Part shown: in pieces, positions 52,739 through 61,473 of the stretch | How positions within the stretch are numbered: position 1 is the stretch's first letter | Layout of the letters: each line of letters opens with the position of its first letter | Assembly: GCF_000972865.1 (NCBI RefSeq) | Contig: NZ_CP011144.1 | Span: 682,001-746,000, forward strand | DNA length: 64,000 nucleotides | Reading direction: 5' to 3' | From: Pseudoxanthomonas suwonensis | Lineage (GTDB): Bacteria > Pseudomonadota > Gammaproteobacteria > Xanthomonadales > Xanthomonadaceae | The notes under the pieces: generated by a model | Databases searched by the model: none | What the model saw: the letters and a program-made list of their open reading frames with translations, nothing else | Told to the model about the DNA's origin: nothing | Position numbers and translations under genes: made by a program

Positions 52739-53818
52739 GTGAGGACGTGCTTGCGGACGGGCGCAACGGAAGTCGGCGGATCGACGGCGGCGCTCATGGC
52801 ATGGTGCACGCTGCCGCTGCTGCTCGGCGCGCTCGCGCTGCAGGCCCGCGCCGGCGATTTCGATTGGCGCACGCGCGGCGTGCTGTTCCGGGTGGAGCCG
52901 CCGCTGGCCGCAATCCAGCAGGACATCGGCCGGGGCGGAGATCCCACCCGCCCGGCGGGCGCGGACCCGGCGGGGCAGGCGCCGCCATCCGGCGACGGCG
53001 ACGCGGGCGATGCCGTGCCGTCGGGACAGGGCGACGCATACGCGCCGGCATCGCCGCGCCACAGCTATGTCTTTGCCACGATCCATTACGGCGATCCGGA
53101 TACCCTGTTGCTGTACCTGCCGCGTCTGCGTCAGCGTCTGTCCGAATCCCGGGTCCTGGTCAACGAAGTCGACCTGGAGGAGGTCTGGCAGCCTGAATAC
53201 GAAACGTACCGCAAGCTCGCGACCGGCCAGAGCCTGCGCCGGCTGATCGGCGACCAGGCATTCGCCGAACTGCAGGCGCAGCTGCCGGACACTCCGCCGC
53301 AAGCGCTCGACACGCTCAAGCCATGGGTGGCGATGAGCATGCTCGAGTTTCCGTTCGGGGCCGAAACGAGAAGCATCGACGCGATGCTGCAGGACTGGGC
53401 CGGCCAGGCCGGAATGGCCCGGGTTCACCTGGAGAACCTGCCCGACCAACTGGCCGCGCTCGACTGCGTGCCGCCGACCGACTACGCGAAAGTGCTGGAG
53501 CAGCGCCTGCTGAGCGGCTGGTCGTTCGACCTGGATGCCGAGCGCACCGCCGGCTACTACCGGGAACGCGACCTTGCCGCGTGGCTGGACGACGTCGACA
53601 GCATGCACGGCCTCACCGGCGCCGCGTTGGCCGCCGAGGAAGAGGCACGCCGTTGTCTGATCAGCGTACGCAACGAACGCTGGCTGCCGGTGCTGGACGG
53701 ACTGCTGCGCCAGGGCGGCCATTTCGTCGCGGTCGGTGCGATCCACCTGACCGGCGACGAGGGCCTGCTGGCGCAACTGAGCCGGCGTGGCTTCGAGATC
53801 GACGTGGAGCCCTGGTGA
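52739..53818 (+). CDS. TraB/GumN family protein
   Basis: A 359-residue exported protein of the TraB/GumN (Tiki-related) family. Family signs: FATIHYGDPDTLLLYLPRL, LVNEVDLEE, LKPWVAMSMLEF, the ENLPDQLAAL segment, VRNERWLPVL and VAVGAIHLTGDEGLLAQL. Conserved Glu and His residues make it a putative metalloprotease or chelator. GTG start with CAGGGA 7 nt upstream; an ATG 19 codons later is an alternative. It leads the tssK-hcp gene series, an unusual partner for T6SS genes. Confidence 0.82.
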   Translation: MRTCLRTGATEVGGSTAALMAWCTLPLLLGALALQARAGDFDWRTRGVLFRVEPPLAAIQQDIGRGGDPTRPAGADPAGQAPPSGDGDAGDAVPSGQGDAYAPASPRHSYVFATIHYGDPDTLLLYLPRLRQRLSESRVLVNEVDLEEVWQPEYETYRKLATGQSLRRLIGDQAFAELQAQLPDTPPQALDTLKPWVAMSMLEFPFGAETRSIDAMLQDWAGQAGMARVHLENLPDQLAALDCVPPTDYAKVLEQRLLSGWSFDLDAERTAGYYRERDLAAWLDDVDSMHGLTGAALAAEEEARRCLISVRNERWLPVLDGLLRQGGHFVAVGAIHLTGDEGLLAQLSRRGFEIDVEPW

Positions 53819-53833
53819 AGCGCGGGCCGGAAG

Positions 53834-53859
53834 CGCGCGTGGCCGGCCGGCCACGCGCG
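53834..53859. repeat. 26-nt perfect palindrome before tssK
   Basis: CGCGCGTGGCCGG and its exact complement lie back to back 15 nt after the GumN stop. It could form a strong hairpin between the GumN and tssK messages or be a protein-binding site. Confidence 0.7.
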
Positions 53860-53883
53860 ACGGCAGGCGAAGGAGGAGTCCCG

Positions 53884-53904
53884 ATGGAGACGTCATGGAG
53901 ATGA
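53884..53904 (+). other. Six-codon mini-ORF METSWR overlapping tssK start
   Basis: The best ribosome site in the region (AAGGAGGAG) is placed for ATG 53884, which opens ATG-GAG-ACG-TCA-TGG-AGA-TGA. Its stop overlaps the second tssK ATG (53901) as ATGA, and tssK's first ATG (53895) lies inside it. It may couple tssK translation. Confidence 0.45.
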
Positions 53905-55319
53905 AAGGCTTGCGGCAGGTCTTCTGGGGCCAGGGCAGCTTCCTGTCGCCGCAGCACCTGCAATGCCAGGACGCGTGGCACCGGGCGTACAGCCTGGGCC
54001 TGCACGCGCAGGCGACGCCGTTCTACTGGGGCTTCGAGGTCCTGCAGCTGCGCGAGGACGCGCTGGCCAACGGCGTGGTCGACCTCGACCGCTTCACCCT
54101 GTACACCCGCGACGGCGAACGGATCAGCGGCGGCACGGCGGACGCCTACGCCCGCGAGAATGCCCGGGTCCCGGCGCGCAACATCGCCGAACTCCCGGTC
54201 AACAGCAAGGACCCGATCTCGCTGTACCTGGCCGCGCAGCGCGACCGCACGCTGGACGTGCGCGCACGCGGCGGCGGCCGGCTGGTCGCGCGGCATCACC
54301 TGGTATCCGACGAGATCGGCGATCCGTTCGATCCGCAGGCGCCGGAGGCCGGGGTCGACTTCATCGGCTACCAGCTGCAGATCGTCAGCAGCCTCGACGA
54401 CGGGGCCGACGCCCTGCTGCAGAGCTGCGAGTCGTTCAAGTTCGCCGAAGTCGTCTCCACCGCGCCGGGCAAGTACAAGCTCGCCAGCGACTACGTACCG
54501 CCGGTCGTGGCCCTGTCGGCCTCCGCCAACCTGCTGCGCTGGACCCGCGCGCTGCGCGACCTGCTGGTCTCGCGCGGACAGGACTTCGCCGCGGCCAAGC
54601 GCCAGCGCGGGATCCGCGCCGCCTCGACCAGCGCCCAGGAAGTCATGCGCCTGGTGATGATGCAGAGCTTCGCGCGCTACATCTGCGCGGTGCAAGAGCA
54701 TGTCAGGCTCGGCGTGGTATCGCCCTATCCCCTTTACCAGCAGCTGCGCCAGCTGGTCGCGGAGTTCTCGACCTTTTCCGAGGACACCAGCTATTTCGGC
54801 GCGCAGCGCGCCGACCCGGCCGGGACCGAGCTGCCGGACTACGACCACGACAACCTGAGGCTTTGCTTCCGCCGCGCGTTCGAGCGTGCCGAGGCGCTGA
54901 TCAAGGCACTGACGGTCGGCGCCGAGGTCGGCATCGCCCTGGCCTACGACGGCCAGTTCCACAAGGCGGCGCTGCCGGCCAGCCTGTTCGAGTCGGACAA
55001 GACCCGCTTCTACCTCGCGTTCGAGTCGGAGATCGGCGGCCAGGAACTGGCCCAGCGCCTGTCGCGCACCGGCAAGATCGCGCCGGTCGAGGAAATGCCG
55101 CGGCTGCTGCAGGCCGCGCTGTTCGGGCTGAAGATCGACCTGCTGCCGGTGCCGCCGGAGGAGCTTCCGCAGAAGACCCCGAACACCACCTATTTCCTGG
55201 TCGATACCCGGCATCCGTTCTGGCAGATGATCGGCAAGAACCGGAACATCGCCGTGTTCTGCGACCTGCCGGAGGATTCGACGGTCATCAAGCTGTATCC
55301 GGTCGGCGCGGACGAGTGA
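53895..55319 (+). CDS. tssK: T6SS baseplate-membrane linker TssK
   Basis: A 474-residue TssK (ImpJ/VasE family), the trimeric adaptor joining baseplate to TssL/TssM. Typical segments are VFWGQGSFLSPQHLQCQDAWHR at the N-terminus, RHHLVSDEIG, VALSASANLLRW, and KIDLLPVPPEELPQKTPNTTYFLVD then HPFWQMIGKNRNIAVFCDLP at the C-terminus. The start is ATG 53895 (GGAG 5 nt upstream) or 53901. Confidence 0.97.
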   Translation: MEMKGLRQVFWGQGSFLSPQHLQCQDAWHRAYSLGLHAQATPFYWGFEVLQLREDALANGVVDLDRFTLYTRDGERISGGTADAYARENARVPARNIAELPVNSKDPISLYLAAQRDRTLDVRARGGGRLVARHHLVSDEIGDPFDPQAPEAGVDFIGYQLQIVSSLDDGADALLQSCESFKFAEVVSTAPGKYKLASDYVPPVVALSASANLLRWTRALRDLLVSRGQDFAAAKRQRGIRAASTSAQEVMRLVMMQSFARYICAVQEHVRLGVVSPYPLYQQLRQLVAEFSTFSEDTSYFGAQRADPAGTELPDYDHDNLRLCFRRAFERAEALIKALTVGAEVGIALAYDGQFHKAALPASLFESDKTRFYLAFESEIGGQELAQRLSRTGKIAPVEEMPRLLQAALFGLKIDLLPVPPEELPQKTPNTTYFLVDTRHPFWQMIGKNRNIAVFCDLPEDSTVIKLYPVGADE

Positions 55320-55332
55320 CGGAGGACGGACG

Positions 55333-56679
55333 ATGGCGCGCCTGCTCGAATTCTTCGTCCCGCTGCTGTCCTACGGGCTCGAGCTCGACGAGAGGATCTC
55401 CAAGGGCGCGACCGAGGCCCCGGTCGCCGAAGTGCACGCGGCGATCCGCGGCCAGATCGAACGCGCGCGCGCCGCGGCGCTGGCCGCCGGCAAGCGGCCC
55501 GAGCACGTCGAGTCGGCCGCGTTCGCCGTGGTGGCCTGGCTGGACGAGGTGATCGCGCGCAACCCGGCGTACTGGGGCGGAGTCAGTCCCCTGCAGGTGG
55601 CGCTGTTCAACACCAACAACGCCGGCAACGAGTTCTTCTACCACCTGGGCAACCTCAAGGCCGGGGAGGACGAGGTGCGCGAGGTCTACTACCACGCGCT
55701 GCTGCTCGGCTTCGTCGGCCAGTACTACTACGAGACCGGCGACACCGGCGAACTGGGCAAGCTCAAGGAACTGCACGCCCGGCAGCTGCCGGTGGAGCCG
55801 GCGCCGACCCACGTGCTGCGCGAGGAGAAGATCACGCCGCAGCCCTACCTGAGCAAGGATCCGGCCGGGCCGCGCTTCCCGCGGCAGTGGGACAAGCTGC
55901 TGTTGAAGCTCGGCCTGCTGGTGGCGTTGCTGATCCCGCTGGGCTACCTGGCCTGGTTCTTCCTGACCCCGGAACCGCAGCGCGGACCCAACGTGCAGCA
56001 GCTGGTCGACCGGCAACTGTCCACCTTCCCGTGCTCGGAACTGGCCGCCACGGTGGAGGCGGGCAACGCGGTGAAGGTCAGCGGCTACGCCGCGACCCCG
56101 GAGGACATCGAACGCATCCGCCGCGACATCCAGGCAGTCCCCGGGGTCAAATCGGCCGAATTCGACCTCGCCGTGAGGATCTGGCCGCACTGCGAGGCGA
56201 TCGCGCTGCTGAAGCCGTACCACGAGCGCAACCTCCACCAGCGCATGGGCCTGGAGATCACGCCGACCGCCGGCCACTCCGACCGTTTCGTGGAAGGCGA
56301 ACGGATCATCGTCAAGCTGGTCAACGCCGACTACGACGGCTACCTGTACGTGGACTACTGGTCGGTCGAGGGCGGCGTGCTGCACCTGTTCCCGAACCCG
56401 GGCGAGCCGGACAGCGGCCGCCTGCTCGGCGCCGGCGAGCAGTTCAACGTGGGCGCGGCGCAGGCGATCTGGGAGGTCGGCCCGCCGTTCGGACAGGAGC
56501 TGATCACCGTGGTGTCCTCGCCGGTGCCGCTGTATCCGGGCCAGCGCGACCAGTACGAGGAGGCGCGCGACTACCTGCCGGCGCTGCGCGCGATGCTCGA
56601 AGGCGGCGACGAGAGGATCGGCGCCGGCTTCATGATCATGCAGACCGAACCGGCGCGGAACGCGGGAGGTGCGCGATGA
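55333..56679 (+). CDS. tssL: T6SS membrane protein TssL (DotU) with DUF4384-like C-terminal domain
   Basis: A 448-residue protein. DotU/IcmH domain about 1-185 (LLEFFVPLLSYGLELDERI, AWLDEVIARNPAYWGG, NAGNEFFYHL), one membrane segment about 189-212 (LLLKLGLLVALLIPLGYLAWFFL), then a periplasmic part: a BON-like region (VKVSGYAATPEDIERIRRDI) and a DUF4384-like domain (DRFVEGERIIVKLVNADYDGYLYVDYWSVEGGVLHLFPN). Ordinary TssL has only the DotU part, sometimes with an OmpA domain. Its stop overlaps the tssM start as ATGA. Confidence 0.95.
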   Translation: MARLLEFFVPLLSYGLELDERISKGATEAPVAEVHAAIRGQIERARAAALAAGKRPEHVESAAFAVVAWLDEVIARNPAYWGGVSPLQVALFNTNNAGNEFFYHLGNLKAGEDEVREVYYHALLLGFVGQYYYETGDTGELGKLKELHARQLPVEPAPTHVLREEKITPQPYLSKDPAGPRFPRQWDKLLLKLGLLVALLIPLGYLAWFFLTPEPQRGPNVQQLVDRQLSTFPCSELAATVEAGNAVKVSGYAATPEDIERIRRDIQAVPGVKSAEFDLAVRIWPHCEAIALLKPYHERNLHQRMGLEITPTAGHSDRFVEGERIIVKLVNADYDGYLYVDYWSVEGGVLHLFPNPGEPDSGRLLGAGEQFNVGAAQAIWEVGPPFGQELITVVSSPVPLYPGQRDQYEEARDYLPALRAMLEGGDERIGAGFMIMQTEPARNAGGAR

Positions 56680-59600
56680 ACCCGCTCGACCGGCTGAGTT
56701 CGTTCTACGCGCGCATCCCGGGGCTGGCCTGGATATCGCGCCTGAACAGTCCGCTGCTGCGCAAGCTGCTGGCGATCGTGGTCGCACTGGCCGTGGCGCT
56801 GGTGCTGGCCTGGATCCTGATCGGATGGGTCCCGCTGATCCCGGCCCGCTTCTGGCAACTGGCCGGGCTGTGCCTGATCGGCCTCGGCGTGCTCTGGTGG
56901 TTCCTGGTCGGGGCCAAGCGCTATTCGCGCCGCGGCTTCAGCAACAAGCGCATGGGCGACCTCGGCCCGGGCAATCCGGACGACGAGCACGCGCCGCTGG
57001 CCAAGATGAAGGCCGCGATCGCAGAGGCCAAGGGCACGATCCAGCGCTCGCCCGACATCGACCGCGGCCGCGATCCGCTGTACCGGATTCCATGGATGCT
57101 GTTCGTCGGCGACACCGACGCCGGGGTGCCGGAGGTGCTGGCGGCCGCGTCCAAGGTCTCGCCGTTCCCGCCGCCCAGCCAGTCCGGCGCCGATCCGGAG
57201 CAGCTGTGGCGCTGGTGGTTCTTCAAGTCGATGATCGCGGTCGAGATGGCCCCGCGGGTGGTGTGCGAGCCGGGCGCCAGGCTCGAGCGCGGGCTGTGGT
57301 ACCAGGCGCTGACCCTGCTGGCGGCCGAGCGCGACAAGCTGGCGCTGAACGGCATCGTGGTCTGCATCGGCGCCCGCACGCTGCTGGCCGGCCCGGAACC
57401 GGCCAAGGCGGTCGGCATCCGCCTGCGCCGCCTGGTCGACGAAGCGATGGAGCACCTGCAGATCCGCCTGCCGGTGTACTTCCTGGTCACCGGGCTCGAG
57501 CGACAGCCCGGCTACGCGGACTTCCGCGCTGCGCTGCCCGCCGAGGCGTTCTCGCAGGCGCTCGGCTTCCGCCTGCCGGAAAGCGAGGTGGTCAGCGCGG
57601 CGACCTCGGGCAGGGTCGACGAGATCATGGCGCCGATCGTCGAGCGCCTGCATGCGTTGCGCGAGACGGCGCTGCGTTCGCAGGCCACGGTCGAGAAACG
57701 CCACGGGGTGTTCGAGTTCGTGGAGACGTTCCCGCGCCTGCTGGACGGCCTGCGCGCCTTCGTCGTCCAGCTGCTGGAAGACAACCCCTTCCAGCGCACC
57801 CCGCGCTGGCGCGGCCTGTACTTCTGCGGGGGCGCCGACGCCGCGTACCCGGGCGGCGCGTTCGTCGCCGACCTGTTCACCCGCTTCCTGCCCAGCGACC
57901 AGCCGCTGGCCTCGCCGAGCATGAAGGGCAGCGCCGGGCGCATGGTCGGCGCGGGCCTGGGCGTGGCGGCGATGCTCGGGCTGTCGGCGTACCTGAGCTA
58001 CGGCCTGTTCACCGCCCGCCAGGACGACACCGAGCTTCTGGTCCGGACCCGGGCCGCCTGCCAGGAGCCGCGCGGCACCGGCGCCGGCGGACGGATCGCC
58101 TGGGTCGCGACCTGCGGCCGCACGATCCAGGAGCTGGAGGCCGCGACTGCCGGCACCTCGCTCGGCTTCGGCCTGCGCCGCGCCGACCGCGACATCGAAC
58201 AACTCAAGCAGCGCGTGGTCGAGGACTTCTCGCGGCTGATCCTGGCGCCGTACGACCAGATGCTCGGCACCGACCTGGCCCGCGGCGAAGTCGGCATCGA
58301 CCATACCCTGGCCGTGGCCCAGCGCCTGCGGTTGCTGGACGGATGCCGGCGACAGCGCGAGCAGTGCGAGCGCGAGGCCGACTACAACATGGTGTTCGAT
58401 CCGGCCTCGCGGCTGTTCGCGCCGTTCCAGTCCGGCCAGGCCGACGTCCGGGTCGACCAGGAACGTGCCACCGCGCTGTTCGCCACCTACCTGGGCTACC
58501 TGCGCTGGCAGCGACGAGGGGTGCTCAACGACGAGCAGCGGCGGCTGCGTGGCGAGCTCGAGCGGATCATGGCCCGCTACCGGCCCCGGGTCGAGGATTT
58601 CGAAGCCTGGGCGCAAGCCAGGCACGAACCGTTGCGGCTGCAGCGGTTCTGGCTGCCCGCCGACCGCGTGGTCGGGGTCGAGGCCGGCACGCTGCCGGAA
58701 GTGCCCGGCGCCTACACCCGCGAGACCTGGGACGGCGTCGTGGCGCCGTGGCTGGACGCCCTGGACGAATACCTGCCGGCTGGCGCGGACGAGGCCGTGG
58801 CGGGATTCCGCCGGGGCTATTTCGACGCCTATTTCGGCGCCTGGGGGCGGTTCCAGTCGCGCTTCGCCGAGGGCGCGCGGCTGTGGCACGGCCACTACCG
58901 CGAACTGGCCGCGCGCGCGGCCGGCGAGGACAACCCGTACCGCTTTTTTTTTGACAGTGCCCAGCACCATCTGTACGGGCTGCCGCTGAAGCTCGGTTTC
59001 GGTGAGCGCTGGGCCGATGCATGGACGGCGGTGAAGGCGGACTGGCTGCGCGGCTGGCGGCCGGTCGGCCGCTTCATCGGCGGCAGCGTCGCCGGCTGGT
59101 TCGGCTCCGACCGGCGGATCGACCCTCCGCCCTGGCTGCCGGCGATGCGGCACACCCAGCGCGACGTGCTGGACAAGCAGCGACCCGCGTTCGCCAAGGC
59201 CTACCTGCAACTCGAATCCGACGCCAGCGGCCAGGAGACCTACCAGCGGATGGCCTCGTTCTACCAGGCCCGCGGCCGCCCCGCCGACGGGCCCGCGGCC
59301 GACTACGGACAGCTGCTGCAATCGGTGGAGAAGCCCGACGAGAAGTTCGCCACCGGCTTCGGCGGCCAGGACCTGGCGGCCTGGTCCGTGGTCCAGGGCC
59401 CGGCCCGCCTGCTGCTGCTGCTCAGCGTCCACCGCGCCGGCGACTACGTGCAATTGCGCTGGAACGAGAGCGTGGCGCAACCGGTCGCCGCACTGCCGGT
59501 GGCCGAGCAGGCAACCACGCTGTATGGCGAGCAGGGCAAGCTCAACGCCTTCGTCAACGACTGGCTGAAGCCGTTCATCACCGAAAGGGAGCGCGCACCG

Positions 59601-60257
59601 GTCGAAGTGTCGGGCATCGCCCTGCCCCTGTCGCCGGCGTTCCAGGCGATGGTCGGCGGCGAGCGCCAGTACCTGCCGCTGCTCGACGGGGACAAGCCGT
59701 TCCTGGCCGGCAGCTTCGCGTTCTCCGCACCGACCGAGGCGGGAAGCATGCGCGAAGGACCCGAAGGCACGGTGCTCGAAGTGGAGTGCAAGGAGCGGCT
59801 GTATCGGGCGGTGTCGAATGCGCCCTCGCTGGCCGAGGCCAGGACCTCGGTGTTCTGGTCGCCCGCCTCCTGCGTCGAGGCGCGGATCCGGATCGCGCTT
59901 GCACCGCCCGATGCGCTGGATTCGCTGATGGATGCGGGCGCACCGGCCGGCGCGCCCTCCGCCCCGGCCCTGGGGGCCGCGCCGGAACCTTCGCTGAGCC
60001 TGACCCGGATCTACGCCGGCGCGGACGGCTTCCGCCAGCTGGTCGAGGACTTCGCCGACGGCGCGCAGGCCTATGCGCTGGCCGAGTTCCGCGACGCCTA
60101 CACCCCCGCGCAATGGAGCGAACTGGTCCCGCAGCTGCGCCAGGCCGGCTTCTCCGGCGCGCGCGTGCACCTCCAGGTCGAACCGTCCGACGAGTTGGCC
60201 CGCTACCTCACCGCCCGCGAGCGGCCGGCCAGCGTGCCGGTCTCGATCGTCGAATGA
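56676..60257 (+). CDS. tssM: T6SS membrane protein TssM (IcmF)
   Basis: A 1193-residue inner-membrane protein. Membrane segments about 30-48 (LLAIVVALAVALVLAWIL), 56-76 and 423-445 (MVGAGLGVAAMLGLSAYLSYGLF), then a large periplasmic domain. The cytosolic domain has PWMLFVGDTDAG near residue 140 where many IcmF proteins have a Walker A P-loop; the Lys is missing, so no GTP/ATP binding is expected. GGGAGG is 6 nt before ATG. A run of nine T (58944-58952) encodes three Phe (757-759) in a genome that prefers TTC. Confidence 0.95.
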   Translation: MNPLDRLSSFYARIPGLAWISRLNSPLLRKLLAIVVALAVALVLAWILIGWVPLIPARFWQLAGLCLIGLGVLWWFLVGAKRYSRRGFSNKRMGDLGPGNPDDEHAPLAKMKAAIAEAKGTIQRSPDIDRGRDPLYRIPWMLFVGDTDAGVPEVLAAASKVSPFPPPSQSGADPEQLWRWWFFKSMIAVEMAPRVVCEPGARLERGLWYQALTLLAAERDKLALNGIVVCIGARTLLAGPEPAKAVGIRLRRLVDEAMEHLQIRLPVYFLVTGLERQPGYADFRAALPAEAFSQALGFRLPESEVVSAATSGRVDEIMAPIVERLHALRETALRSQATVEKRHGVFEFVETFPRLLDGLRAFVVQLLEDNPFQRTPRWRGLYFCGGADAAYPGGAFVADLFTRFLPSDQPLASPSMKGSAGRMVGAGLGVAAMLGLSAYLSYGLFTARQDDTELLVRTRAACQEPRGTGAGGRIAWVATCGRTIQELEAATAGTSLGFGLRRADRDIEQLKQRVVEDFSRLILAPYDQMLGTDLARGEVGIDHTLAVAQRLRLLDGCRRQREQCEREADYNMVFDPASRLFAPFQSGQADVRVDQERATALFATYLGYLRWQRRGVLNDEQRRLRGELERIMARYRPRVEDFEAWAQARHEPLRLQRFWLPADRVVGVEAGTLPEVPGAYTRETWDGVVAPWLDALDEYLPAGADEAVAGFRRGYFDAYFGAWGRFQSRFAEGARLWHGHYRELAARAAGEDNPYRFFFDSAQHHLYGLPLKLGFGERWADAWTAVKADWLRGWRPVGRFIGGSVAGWFGSDRRIDPPPWLPAMRHTQRDVLDKQRPAFAKAYLQLESDASGQETYQRMASFYQARGRPADGPAADYGQLLQSVEKPDEKFATGFGGQDLAAWSVVQGPARLLLLLSVHRAGDYVQLRWNESVAQPVAALPVAEQATTLYGEQGKLNAFVNDWLKPFITERERAPVEVSGIALPLSPAFQAMVGGERQYLPLLDGDKPFLAGSFAFSAPTEAGSMREGPEGTVLEVECKERLYRAVSNAPSLAEARTSVFWSPASCVEARIRIALAPPDALDSLMDAGAPAGAPSAPALGAAPEPSLSLTRIYAGADGFRQLVEDFADGAQAYALAEFRDAYTPAQWSELVPQLRQAGFSGARVHLQVEPSDELARYLTARERPASVPVSIVE

Positions 60258-60285
60258 GCCCCGCCATTTCCCAGGAGAGACAGCC

Positions 60286-61344
60286 ATGAGCATCGACATC
60301 ACCGACTGGCTGAAGCCGATCCGCGACGATGCCCCTTGCGGCGACGATGTCAGCTTCAGCGACGCCTTCGACAGGATCCGCGAGGCGCGGCGCGCCGACG
60401 ACCCCACCCTGTCGCAGGGCGAGTGGGAGCACGAGTTGAAGGTGGCCAACTGGCGCCAGGTGATCCAGCTGGCCGGCACGGTGCTGGCCGAGCAGAGCAA
60501 GGACCTGCAGGCGGCGGTGTGGCTCGGCGAAGCGTTGATCGCACAGCACCACCTGGCCGGGGCCGAGGCCGCGTTCGAGCTGCTGGCCCGGCTGCAGCAG
60601 GACTACTGGGACGGACTGTACCCGCTGGCCGACGATGGCGACCTGGAGGAGCGCGCCGCCAAGCTCGCCTGGTTCAGCGACTACGGCATCCGCGCCCTGC
60701 TCGCGCTGCGGGTCACGCCCGGCGACGGCGGCTACAGGCTGGCCGACTGGCAGGTGTCGCGCGAGGTGGACAACCTGGCCCGCCAGGACGCCGAAGCGCA
60801 CCAGGAAGCGCTGGACGAAGGCAAGCCGACCGGCGAGATGTTCGACAAGGCGGTCGAAAGCAATCCCGACGCGGTGCTGCTCGAGTACCACGACGCCGCC
60901 GCGCGGGTGCTCGAGGCGTTCCAGCGCTTCAAGGCGGCGACCGACGAGAAGCTGGGCCGCTCCGGCCCCAACCTCACGGCGATGGATACCGCGATCAAGC
61001 GGTTCCAGCAGGTCGTCGCCCGGGCCGCGAAAGCCAGGGGACTGATCGGCGACCAGGCCGGCGACACCGAGGAGCAATCCGGCGAGGTCGAGGTGGCCAC
61101 CGGGGCCGGCTTCGGTGGCTTCTCCCCCGGCGGCGGCGACGCCGCGAACAAGGCGGCGGCGTTGCGCACCGTCAGTGAGATCGCGGCATGGTTCAAGCGG
61201 GTCGAACCGCACAGCCCGGTTTCGTACCTGCTCCAGCGCGCCGTCGCATGGGCCGATACGCCGCTGGACGAATGGCTGGCCGAAGTCCTGGCCGACGACG
61301 GCGCGCTGTCCCGCGTACGTAGCCGGATTGGCCTTCCGGACTGA
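60286..61344 (+). CDS. tssA: T6SS protein TssA
   Basis: A 352-residue protein with the ImpA_N domain at the N-terminus (WLKPIRDDAPCGDDVSFSDAFDRIREARR, then WRQVIQLAGTVLAEQSKDLQAAVWLGEALI and QQDYWDGLYPLADDGDLEERA) and a helical C-terminus (RTVSEIAAWFKRVEPHSPVSYLLQRAV), typical of short TssA. It coordinates baseplate and tail growth. AGGAGAG is 6 nt before ATG. 28 nt separate it from tssM. Confidence 0.95.
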   Translation: MSIDITDWLKPIRDDAPCGDDVSFSDAFDRIREARRADDPTLSQGEWEHELKVANWRQVIQLAGTVLAEQSKDLQAAVWLGEALIAQHHLAGAEAAFELLARLQQDYWDGLYPLADDGDLEERAAKLAWFSDYGIRALLALRVTPGDGGYRLADWQVSREVDNLARQDAEAHQEALDEGKPTGEMFDKAVESNPDAVLLEYHDAAARVLEAFQRFKAATDEKLGRSGPNLTAMDTAIKRFQQVVARAAKARGLIGDQAGDTEEQSGEVEVATGAGFGGFSPGGGDAANKAAALRTVSEIAAWFKRVEPHSPVSYLLQRAVAWADTPLDEWLAEVLADDGALSRVRSRIGLPD

Positions 61345-61370
61345 TTTCCAGCGTTGTGAAGACCAAACGG

Positions 61371-61428
61371 CATAGGCCTTCGGCTGGCCGTCCGTCGGAT
61401 TTCTAACCCCGCAGGCGCCGCCTAGACT
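61371..61428 (+). promoter_or_regulatory. tssB promoter with T6SS palindrome, copy d
   Basis: The core 61371-61390 has a perfect left half (CATAG-G-CC) and a poor right half. A -10 box TAGACT (61423-61428), within GCCTAGACTC as at tssF, lies 32 nt further on: one helical turn more than the 21 nt at tssF. The core ends 83 nt before the tssB start, so tssB-tssC-hcp likely has its own strong promoter. Confidence 0.55.
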
Positions 61429-61473
61429 CGATTCCGATCGGCAGGCGCGGCCCTCGCCACCAGGAGACCTCCC

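Noticed and set aside
56571..60500. A 1309-codon minus-strand frame across tssM
   Set aside because: Antisense shadow of tssM with no family features.
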